Assembly: GCA_947630515.1 (NCBI GenBank)
Contig: CANRHY010000056.1
Span: 1 to 6,653, forward strand
Length of the DNA stretch: 6,653 bases
Source: an uncultured Bacilli bacterium
Lineage (GTDB): Bacteria > Bacillota_I > Bacilli_A > RF39 > UBA660
Direction of reading: 5' to 3'
Each line of letters opens with the position of its first letter. Within the stretch, counting starts at the first letter, position 1. A program made the position numbers and the translations under genes. Shown here piece by piece: positions 1 through 5,836 of this stretch. Under the pieces are notes generated by a model that saw only the letters and a list, made by a program, of their open reading frames with translations, did no database searches and was not told where the DNA came from.

Positions 1-13
1 AATGTGTTTTGTA

Positions 14-44
14 AAAAAATTCCAAGTTTTTCTTGGAATTTTTT
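14..44 (+). terminator. Intrinsic terminator of the upstream unit
   Basis: A perfect 13-bp inverted repeat (14-26 with 32-44) encloses a 5-nt T loop, and the 3' arm ends in six T. The stem reads AAAAAATTCCAAG on the left arm. It is rich in A:T pairs, so the A-run and T-run could also serve as a terminator in the opposite direction. It sits between the window edge and the rplI promoter, so it most likely ends an upstream + strand transcript. The upstream gene lies outside the window; gdpP would fit by Bacillus synteny, which is inference only. Confidence 0.8.
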
Positions 45-54
45 GGTGATTAGG

Positions 55-84
55 TTGCGGACATCGTCTGCGGTATGGTATAAT
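55..84 (+). promoter_or_regulatory. Sigma-A type promoter with extended -10, driving the rplI operon
   Basis: The -10 is a perfect TATAAT at 79-84, preceded by TGG (76-78), which makes the extended TGn element. A TTGCGG -35 candidate lies at 55-60 with an 18-bp spacer. The predicted start point is near 91, only about 11 nt before the rplI start codon, so the leader would hold little more than the ribosome binding site. It is the only convincing promoter upstream of the five-gene operon. Confidence 0.75.
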
Positions 85-92
85 TTATACGC

Positions 93-99
93 GGAGGAG
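93..99 (+). promoter_or_regulatory. Ribosome binding site of rplI
   Basis: GGAGGAG ends two bases before the ATG at 102. The GGAGG core (93-97) leaves a 4-nt spacer, slightly short. It would lie almost at the 5' end of the transcript predicted from the promoter at 79-84. Confidence 0.7.
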
Positions 100-101
100 T
101 T

Positions 102-542
102 ATGAAAGTAATACTCATTGAAAATATAAAAGGTACTGGAAAAAAAGATGAAATTAAAGATTTAAAAGATGGATTTGCTTCATTTCTAATTAAATCTAAA
201 AAAGCAGTTGCCTATACACAAAAAAGTAACGAAGTTCTTGCTTCACAAATAAAAGAAAGAAAGGAAACAGAAGAAGAACTAATTTTATCATGTACTAAAT
301 TAAAAGAAAAATTAGAAACAATGAAATTAGTATTCAAAGTAAATACTGGTGCTAATGGTAAAGTATTTGGAAGCATTACAACTAAACAAATAAGTGAAGA
401 ACTAGAAAAGAAAAAAATAAATGTAGACAAAAAAATAATAGAAATAAATAATATCAACACATTAGGAACACATATAGCTAAAATAAATTTACATAAGAAA
501 GTCGTAGCTAACCTAGAAATTGTTTTAGAAGAGGTGAAGTAA
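102..542 (+). CDS. rplI: 50S ribosomal protein L9
   Basis: The 146-residue product matches the usual L9 length (about 148). L9 binds domain V of 23S rRNA at the base of the L1 stalk and helps restrain frame slippage. The sequence shows the family layout: an N-terminal rRNA-binding domain (residues 1-50, starting MKVILIENIKGTGKK and followed by KDGF), a long charged connecting helix (about 45-75), and a C-terminal domain (about 76-146) with the GKVFGSIT motif. The start follows a strong GGAGGAG. Family members usually read GYARNFLIP in the N domain; here the stretch is GFASFLIKS, with R-N collapsed into a single S, a one-residue deletion in a conserved loop. It is the first gene of the operon; dnaB follows after one base, as in many Bacillota. 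Confidence 0.97.
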   Translation: MKVILIENIKGTGKKDEIKDLKDGFASFLIKSKKAVAYTQKSNEVLASQIKERKETEEELILSCTKLKEKLETMKLVFKVNTGANGKVFGSITTKQISEELEKKKINVDKKIIEINNINTLGTHIAKINLHKKVVANLEIVLEEVK

Positions 543-543
543 C

Positions 544-1890
544 ATGGCAAGAAAAGAACCCCAAAACATAGAAGCAGAAATAAATGCATTAGGTTGTGCT
601 TTTCTTAACAAGAGTGCACTAGATAAAGTATGTGAAGAATTATCTGCTGATATGTTTTACACTGAAGCACATAAAAACATATTTAGTGTATTACAGAAAT
701 TAAGAAGTAAAGATATAGTAGCAGATGTCACAACAGTATCAAATGAACTTGAAAAAATGAAACTACTAGGTACAGTCGGAGGACTTGAATATCTTACTGA
801 AATAATCGAGTCAGTTGCAACACCTGCTAATATAGATTTTTATATTAACATAATATTTGAAAAATATGTATTAAGAACACTAATAGATAAATCAACCTCT
901 ATAATTGATGAGTGCTACGACGAAAAAGAAGACGTAAACACAATAGTAGAAAATGCAGAAAAAAGCATACTAAGCGTTAACAGCGAAAGAATGGTAAAAG
1001 AAATTCGACCAATACAAGATGTACTAGATAAAGCCCAAGAGCAAATTGAATTTCTAGCAAAAAATGGTGGAGAAGTAACGGGAATACCTACTGGATTTTA
1101 TGATTTAGATAAAAAAACAACAGGATTTCACGAAAACGAACTAATCATAATCGCAGGACGTCCTGGTATGGGAAAATCTTCTCTTGCAAATAACATGGCA
1201 ACCAACATGGCAATTAACTACAAAAAATCAGTAGCCTTATTTAATCTAGAAATGGGTGCTGTACAAATAGTAAATAGAATGTTTTCTTCAGTAGGACAAA
1301 TAGATTCACAAAAACTAAGAACAGGAAGATTTGACCACACTGATTGGAAAAAATATAATGAAACACTAAGTTTACTTGCTGATACAAAAATGTATATAGA
1401 CGATACACCAGGTATAACAGTAGCTGAAATAAGAAGCAAATGTAGAAGACTAAAAAACAGTGCTTCTGGACTAGACGTAATAATAATAGACTACTTACAA
1501 CTAATAAGTGGTTCAAGCAAATACGCAGGACAAAGAACAAACGAAGTAAGTGAAATATCAAGAGACTTAAAAAAACTAGCTATGGAATTAGAAGTTCCAG
1601 TAATCGCACTTGCCCAACTATCTCGTGGTGTTGAATCAAGAGAAGACAAAAGACCTATAATGAGTGACTTAAAAGAAAGTGGTTCAATCGAGCAAGATGC
1701 AGATATAGTAATGTTCATATATTGTGATGATTACTATAAATTTAAAACAAAAGATAGACCAGACTTATCGCCAGTAGAACTAATAATATCAAAACACAGG
1801 AGTGGTAGTACTGGTACTATAGATTTAATGTTTGAAAGAAGTTATACAAACTTCAAAAATTATTTAAAAGGTGAGGAAGATAATGAGTAG
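544..1890 (+). CDS. dnaB: Replicative DNA helicase DnaB (DnaC in Bacillus)
   Basis: This is the hexameric 5'-3' helicase that unwinds the parental duplex at the fork using ATP and recruits primase. The 448 residues are normal for the family. An N-terminal primase-interacting domain (about 5-105) is joined by a linker to a RecA-like C domain (about 175-440). Visible motifs are Walker A GRPGMGKSS (205-213, catalytic K211), Walker B with IIIDYLQ (D316), the DNA-contacting region AQLSRGVE, GSIEQDAD (380-387), and KHRSG with the likely arginine finger R419. No intein interrupts it. R419 is encoded by AGG, which argues that AGG still means Arg here. The ATG at 544 is preceded by GAGGTG at 531-536 (7-nt spacer), located inside the end of rplI. 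The 3' end overlaps the M23 gene by 8 nt. Confidence 0.98.
   Translation: MARKEPQNIEAEINALGCAFLNKSALDKVCEELSADMFYTEAHKNIFSVLQKLRSKDIVADVTTVSNELEKMKLLGTVGGLEYLTEIIESVATPANIDFYINIIFEKYVLRTLIDKSTSIIDECYDEKEDVNTIVENAEKSILSVNSERMVKEIRPIQDVLDKAQEQIEFLAKNGGEVTGIPTGFYDLDKKTTGFHENELIIIAGRPGMGKSSLANNMATNMAINYKKSVALFNLEMGAVQIVNRMFSSVGQIDSQKLRTGRFDHTDWKKYNETLSLLADTKMYIDDTPGITVAEIRSKCRRLKNSASGLDVIIIDYLQLISGSSKYAGQRTNEVSEISRDLKKLAMELEVPVIALAQLSRGVESREDKRPIMSDLKESGSIEQDADIVMFIYCDDYYKFKTKDRPDLSPVELIISKHRSGSTGTIDLMFERSYTNFKNYLKGEEDNE
1869..1877 (+). promoter_or_regulatory. Ribosome binding site that fixes the M23 gene start at 1883
   Basis: AGGTGAGGA lies 5 nt before the ATG at 1883 (core GAGG 1873-1876, 6-nt spacer). 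An in-frame GTG at 1871 would give four more residues, but that GTG is part of this Shine-Dalgarno sequence and has nothing comparable upstream. The ATG at 1883 is therefore preferred. Confidence 0.75.
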
Positions 1891-3361
1891 AAAAAGTATT
1901 TACTGGGGGATATTAATAGCCGTAGTGCTGACGGGTTTAACATTTATATTAGGATTAGATAGAAAGGATTATGCAGATACTCCGTCAACAGTATATGAAG
2001 TGTACCTAGATGGAAAATCTATCGGAATAATAAGAAATGAAGACGAACTATATAACCTAATAGATAAAGAACAAAATAGTCTTAAGAAAAAATATGACGT
2101 AAATAAAATCTATGCTCCATTAGGACTAGAAACAACAAAATTAGTAACTTACACTGGTAAACTTGATAACGTAACAGAAGTATATAACAAAATCAAAGAC
2201 GCTGAACCATTCACAGTTAAAGGTTACGAAATAAAAATAGTACATAATGAAAATGAAATAGACACTATAAATGTACTTAAAGAAGAAGACTTTGATAATG
2301 CAATTGATAACACAGTAAAAGCATTTGTAAATGAAGAACAATATGAAAAATACTTAGAAAACAAACAAGAAAAAATAGTAACTACAGGTAGTACAATACA
2401 AGACGTATCTATAAAAGAAAACATAACAGTAAAAGAAAAATATCTAAGTACAGAAGATAAAATATATACAGATACTACTGAGTTAAGTAGATACTTACTA
2501 TTTGGTACTGACGAAGCACAAGGGACACATATAGTAAAAGCAGGTGAAACACTAAAAGACATAGCTAATGAATATGAACTAAGCGTAAAAGAATTACTTA
2601 TAGTTAATCCAGACTTAGTAAGTGAACAAGCTTTACTTTATGCAGGGCAAGAACTAAACATTGGGCTAATTAATCCAAAAGTTAGTGTAGCTGTTCAAAC
2701 ACGTACTGTAGAAGACGTAGAAGTAGACTACAAAACTGAAATAAAATATGATAACACATATAAAGTAGGTACAACATGGGTAGATACAGAAGGACAAAAA
2801 GGAATAAGCAGAATGGCTTATCAAACTGAAACAATAAACGGAGTAATAACACAACTTGTAACTGAACAAGATTCAACAATAGTAATACAAGAGCCAGTTA
2901 CAGAAGTAGTAGTAAAGGGTGGTTTCTATGGAGGAAACACAGGAGACATCACAGTATGGCGTTGGCCTACAAACTCTCCATATGTAATAACAGAATTATT
3001 TGGTTGGCGTACAGACCCAGTTTATGGAGGACGTGATTACCACAGAGGTATTGATATATCTGGTACTGGTTATGGTTCTCCAATATATGCAGCTAACCGT
3101 GGAACAATAACAAAAATGGGTTATGCTGATGACATGGGATACAACATATGGATAGACCATGGTTCAGGATATCAAACAATATACATGCACTTATGCGAAT
3201 TTGCTGCAGGCTTAACAACAGATATGGTAGTAGATATTGGTCAAGTAATAGGATATATGGGTTACTCAGGTAAAGCCACAGGAACACACTTAGACTTCCG
3301 TATAATACTAAATGGTGAATACTTAGACCCATTAGGAGGAGGTTTTAACTATATTTACTAA
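1883..3361 (+). CDS. Membrane-anchored LysM / G5 / M23 peptidoglycan peptidase-like protein
   Basis: The 492-residue protein starts with one hydrophobic segment (about 7-25) after basic MSRK, with no lipobox Cys, so it is probably an N-anchored extracellular protein. A charged region (26-210) has no domain I recognise. Then come a LysM peptidoglycan-binding module (about 216-261, VKAGETL...IA...NP), a G5 domain (about 267-347) and an M23 (LytM/lysostaphin-like) domain (about 365-485). M23 enzymes are zinc endopeptidases that cut peptidoglycan cross-bridges or stem peptides. Here the HxxxD ligands are H387 and D391, and H436 (YMHL) and H469 are present, but the usual final HxH is H469-L-D471: the third zinc ligand is Asp, not His. 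It may be an active variant or a catalytically dead regulator or scaffold (as SpoIIQ-type M23 proteins can be). It overlaps dnaB by 8 nt and walJ by 1 nt. Confidence 0.9.
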   Translation: MSRKSIYWGILIAVVLTGLTFILGLDRKDYADTPSTVYEVYLDGKSIGIIRNEDELYNLIDKEQNSLKKKYDVNKIYAPLGLETTKLVTYTGKLDNVTEVYNKIKDAEPFTVKGYEIKIVHNENEIDTINVLKEEDFDNAIDNTVKAFVNEEQYEKYLENKQEKIVTTGSTIQDVSIKENITVKEKYLSTEDKIYTDTTELSRYLLFGTDEAQGTHIVKAGETLKDIANEYELSVKELLIVNPDLVSEQALLYAGQELNIGLINPKVSVAVQTRTVEDVEVDYKTEIKYDNTYKVGTTWVDTEGQKGISRMAYQTETINGVITQLVTEQDSTIVIQEPVTEVVVKGGFYGGNTGDITVWRWPTNSPYVITELFGWRTDPVYGGRDYHRGIDISGTGYGSPIYAANRGTITKMGYADDMGYNIWIDHGSGYQTIYMHLCEFAAGLTTDMVVDIGQVIGYMGYSGKATGTHLDFRIILNGEYLDPLGGGFNYIY

Positions 3362-4113
3362 TGAAAATTGTAGTACTAGGAAGTGGTTCAAAAGGAAACT
3401 CTACACTAATTGATTTAGGAACAAAAAAAATCTTAATAGATATTGGATTTTCCTATAAACAAATAAAAGAAAAATTAGATAAAATAAAAGTAGACCCAAA
3501 AGAAATAGATATACTACTAATTACACATGACCATACAGACCATACATACGGATTAAAAGTATTTCTAAATAAAGTAAAACCACTATTATATATAACAAAA
3601 GAAATAGAAGACCAATTACTACCTGAGCCTTATGAAAAAAGTGTATACCTAACAGACGAAATGATGGTAGAAGACATACTAATAAAACCAATACCTACTT
3701 CACATGACGCAATAACTTCAAATGGATATTTAATAGAAAAAGATAATGAAAGTTTAGTTTATATTACAGACACTGGATACATTAACCAAAGATACTTTAC
3801 TTATCTAAAAGATAAAACATATTATATTATAGAAAGTAATCATGATACAGAAAAATTAATAAAAGGTCCTTATCCAGAATACTTACAAAGAAGAATATTA
3901 AGTGATAAAGGACACATGTCTAATGTATTATGTGCAGGCTACCTTAGTAGATTAATAGGACCTAACACAAAAAAAGTAGTACTAGCACACCTCTCAGAAG
4001 AAAACAATACAAAAGAACTAGCCCTTAATACAAACATGGAAATACTAAAGGAAAATAATGTAGAATTTAGTAACATAGTATGCGCTAGTCAAAGTGAATT
4101 AACCGAGGTATAA
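3361..4113 (+). CDS. walJ: WalJ/YycJ-type metallo-beta-lactamase-fold hydrolase
   Basis: The 250-residue cytoplasmic protein has the metallo-beta-lactamase fold signature: THDHTDH (T55 to H61, ligands H56, H58, D60, H61), followed by SHD (114-116), TDTG with D137, NHD (160-162), GHMSN with H185, and AHLSEENN with H210. The N-terminal VLGSGSKGNS is typical of the YycJ/WalJ group. WalJ is encoded in the walRK operon of Bacillus and Staphylococcus and has been linked to 5'-3' exonuclease activity and to coordinating division with replication; the exact substrate cannot be read here. The ATG shares its A with the TAA of the M23 gene. The nearest purine-rich sequence (AGGAGGAGG, 3334-3342) is 18 nt away, too far for a normal ribosome binding site, so translation is probably coupled to the upstream gene. 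Confidence 0.93.
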   Translation: MKIVVLGSGSKGNSTLIDLGTKKILIDIGFSYKQIKEKLDKIKVDPKEIDILLITHDHTDHTYGLKVFLNKVKPLLYITKEIEDQLLPEPYEKSVYLTDEMMVEDILIKPIPTSHDAITSNGYLIEKDNESLVYITDTGYINQRYFTYLKDKTYYIIESNHDTEKLIKGPYPEYLQRRILSDKGHMSNVLCAGYLSRLIGPNTKKVVLAHLSEENNTKELALNTNMEILKENNVEFSNIVCASQSELTEV

Positions 4114-4114
4114 A

Positions 4115-4552
4115 ATGATAAAAATAATATGTATAGGTAAACTAAAAGAAGAATACTTAAAAAATCTAGTAAATGATTATAAAACTAGAATAAACAAATA
4201 TCATAAACTTGAAATAATAGAACTAAAAGACTCAAACATAACAGAAGAAAAAAAAGAAATACTAAAAGTATTAAATAAAGAAGACTATATAATATCATTA
4301 TGTATTGAAGGTAAAGAACTAAACACAATAGAACTAAAAAATAAAATAAATAACCTATTAATAAATGGAAAATCAAATATAACATTTATAATAGGTGGAA
4401 GTGATGGATTAGATAACGAAATAAAAAACATAAGCAATGACTTAATATCTTTTTCAAAACTAACATTTCCTCACGGATTATTTAGAGGAATACTTTTAGA
4501 ACAAATATATAGAGTATTTAAAATCTTAAATAACGAAAACTATCATAAATAA
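4115..4552 (+). CDS. rlmH: 23S rRNA (pseudouridine-1915 N3)-methyltransferase RlmH
   Basis: RlmH is a small SPOUT-class, S-adenosylmethionine-dependent dimer that methylates pseudouridine 1915 in helix 69 of 23S rRNA, acting on the assembled 70S ribosome. The 145 residues are somewhat shorter than the usual 155-159. Diagnostic features are the N-terminal MIKIICIGKLKEEY, the SAM-binding loop IIGGSDG (92-98), LTFPH (116-120), the trefoil-knot helix LLEQIYRVFKI (127-137) and the family-typical ending YHK. GAGG at 4105-4108, inside the end of walJ, gives a 6-nt spacer. It is the last gene of the operon, and its TAA lies inside the terminator hairpin. The 3' end of rlmH (orfX) is the integration site of SCC elements in staphylococci, which makes the accessory DNA downstream noteworthy. 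Confidence 0.96.
   Translation: MIKIICIGKLKEEYLKNLVNDYKTRINKYHKLEIIELKDSNITEEKKEILKVLNKEDYIISLCIEGKELNTIELKNKINNLLINGKSNITFIIGGSDGLDNEIKNISNDLISFSKLTFPHGLFRGILLEQIYRVFKILNNENYHK
4535..4552 (+). other. SCC attB-like sequence at the rlmH 3' end (candidate integration site)
   Basis: The last codons of rlmH read GAAAACTATCATAAATAA. Staphylococcal attB sites at the same gene end look like GAAGCnTATCATAAnTGA, so TATCATAA is shared. Part of this similarity simply follows from the conserved YHK C-terminus. No second copy that would mark a right boundary and no ccr-type recombinase is visible in the window, so use as an attachment site is inference. Confidence 0.25.
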
Positions 4553-4568
4553 CATGATAGTTTTTTTT
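4536..4568 (+). terminator. Intrinsic terminator of the rplI-rlmH operon
   Basis: A perfect 11-bp stem (AAAACTATCAT 4536-4546 with 4554-4564) closes a 7-nt loop and runs into eight T (4561-4568). The rlmH stop codon (4550-4552) is in the loop. On the minus strand the hairpin is followed by only four T, all within the stem, so it may weakly stop transcripts arriving from the convergent gene as well. Confidence 0.9.
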
Positions 4569-4571
4569 AAA

Positions 4572-4749
4572 AAACCGGTAGTAAATTGGTGAAAACCGGT
4601 AGAAACCGGTAGAAAACTGGTAGTAAACTGGTGAAAACCGGTAGAAAACCGGTAGAAACCGGTAGAAAACCGGTAGAAACCGGTAGTAAATTGGTGAAAA
4701 CCGGTAGAAAACTGGTAGAAACCGGTAGTAAATTGGTGAAAAACGGTAG
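4572..4749 (+). repeat. Iteron-like array: 17 units of 10/11 bp, helically phased
   Basis: Seventeen direct repeats of consensus AAACCGGTAG(A/T) fill 178 bp between two convergent genes. Unit starts are 4572, 4583, 4593, 4603, 4614, 4625, 4635, 4646, 4656, 4667, 4677, 4688, 4698, 4709, 4719, 4730 and 4740. Ten units contain the palindrome ACCGGT, three ACTGGT, three ATTGGT and the last AACGGT. GGT is invariant in all 17. GG-to-GG distances mostly alternate 11 and 10, adding up to 168 bp over 16 steps (mean 10.5). Every A-tract and every GGT therefore falls on the same face of B-DNA, which suggests curvature or a cooperative protein-binding site. It has no spacers, so it is not CRISPR. Units of this size occur in plasmid centromeres such as R1 parC and in replication iterons, but no ParR, ParM or Rep gene is visible here. 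Confidence 0.95.
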
Positions 4750-4762
4750 AAACAACATACTA

Positions 4763-5836
4763 TTACTTTTTTAGTTTCCAGCAAGATAATTGATTAGATT
4801 TATCGTTATATATTTTTCCCTCATATTTTAATGATTGTAATAAATATTTGATTTTGTTCTCTTTATTAATGTCGTTTAATGACGCTGGAAGTTTATCTTT
4901 TAATAAATTTAAGATTTCCCTTCTACTTGCTTGTCCAAATTCAGTTATATACTTTAGAATAAGACTTTTATAAAAATCATTTTCTAAACCAACATTATAT
5001 ATATAAGCTTCCTTTTCATTTGTGATTTCAGCAATACTAGAAGAAACGAAAATATTAGGATACCTTCCTTCAATTAAATTATTGCTTTTTAGGTAGTCAC
5101 TTTGCTCCTTAGTAATTAAAAATTTCTTTTGTACTCTATCTAATAGCATTATTTCTTCTATATCCAAATTTGTCTTTTCAAATAAAACTTTACTATAATT
5201 CTCGTCAATTATTTTTCCATATAAAGTGACTTTAACTCTATTTGTATCTGTTAAATCATAATCAGGCATAGGGAAAAATTTATTTTTTTGTATATTATAA
5301 ATTCTTCTTATACCACTTCCTACAGTATCAATCATATTTAAATTAACCATTGCATTTGCTAAAAATTGATTGCGGTAATAAGGTGAAGAATAACCATCTT
5401 TTAAAACTGTCTCAACTTTTTCAGGTATAAAATGGCCCTCATTAGTAATTATTAACTTATCCTTAAATTCCATTATATTTATCGTTCCTTTTAAACGATA
5501 ATCCTGATGCACTATACAATTATTAATTAATTCTCTTAATATAAAACTATCATATTGGTCTACTTCAAAAGGAAATAAAGTATTTTCATTAACCATATAG
5601 CGATATCTTAAATTTCTTATTTTATTTTTTGCATTTTCTGCATTTACTAAAAATGGTATACCAAAGTGCTCATAATCTATTACATTTAAACCATCATATA
5701 ACTTCCAAGTTATTTTAGCATTATATCCATTCATAAGATAATCGTCATCATTTTTACCCAATAATAACATAGCGGCATAAGTAACTTTTCCATTTAATAA
5801 TATCTTAGCTTTATTTAAAAAGTCTATATCACTCAT
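4763..5836 (-). CDS. Intact 3' portion of the COG2865 gene (357 codons, GHKL-like ATPase and C-terminal region)
   Basis: This is the longest ATG-started open part of the broken gene above, and what an automatic caller would report. It keeps the ATP-binding-like motif LRELINNCIVHQDY (local residues 100-113), the TVGSGIRR segment (171-178), and the C-terminal region ending in SCWKLKK, but it lacks the AlbA_2 domain. The frame stays open upstream to 5956, just after the TGA. The ATG at 5836 has no clear ribosome binding site (the preceding bases read AAATGAAATAGACGCA), and no promoter is evident, so separate expression is doubtful unless the upstream stops are read through. The stop codon is 13 bp from the repeat array; a transcript would run through the array before meeting the rlmH terminator hairpin. 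Confidence 0.45.
   Translation of the reverse strand: MSDIDFLNKAKILLNGKVTYAAMLLLGKNDDDYLMNGYNAKITWKLYDGLNVIDYEHFGIPFLVNAENAKNKIRNLRYRYMVNENTLFPFEVDQYDSFILRELINNCIVHQDYRLKGTINIMEFKDKLIITNEGHFIPEKVETVLKDGYSSPYYRNQFLANAMVNLNMIDTVGSGIRRIYNIQKNKFFPMPDYDLTDTNRVKVTLYGKIIDENYSKVLFEKTNLDIEEIMLLDRVQKKFLITKEQSDYLKSNNLIEGRYPNIFVSSSIAEITNEKEAYIYNVGLENDFYKSLILKYITEFGQASRREILNLLKDKLPASLNDINKENKIKYLLQSLKYEGKIYNDKSNQLSCWKLKK

Noticed and set aside
1..14. C-terminal codons of an upstream gene ending with TAA at 12-14
   Set aside because: A stop overlapping a terminator arm would mirror rlmH, but only three or four codons are visible, which is too little to call.
1798..1800. AGG reassigned to Met, as proposed for some uncultured Bacilli
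   Set aside because: AGG encodes the residue in DnaB KHRSG where the family has a conserved Arg, so standard decoding fits.
1871..1882. GTG start giving the M23 protein four extra N-terminal residues
   Set aside because: The GTG is itself part of the AGGTGAGGA ribosome binding site for the ATG at 1883 and has no such site upstream of it.
4572..4749. CRISPR array
   Set aside because: Units are contiguous 10/11-bp repeats with no unique spacers, and no cas gene is present.
4518..4784. 88-codon minus-strand reading frame with a 7-residue aromatic repeat (FYRFLPV/FYRFSPI)
   Set aside because: Two array units equal 21 bp, so any frame stays in register, and the minus-strand form of the unit contains no stop in any frame. 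The open frame is a by-product of the array, overlaps two gene ends and has no ribosome binding site.
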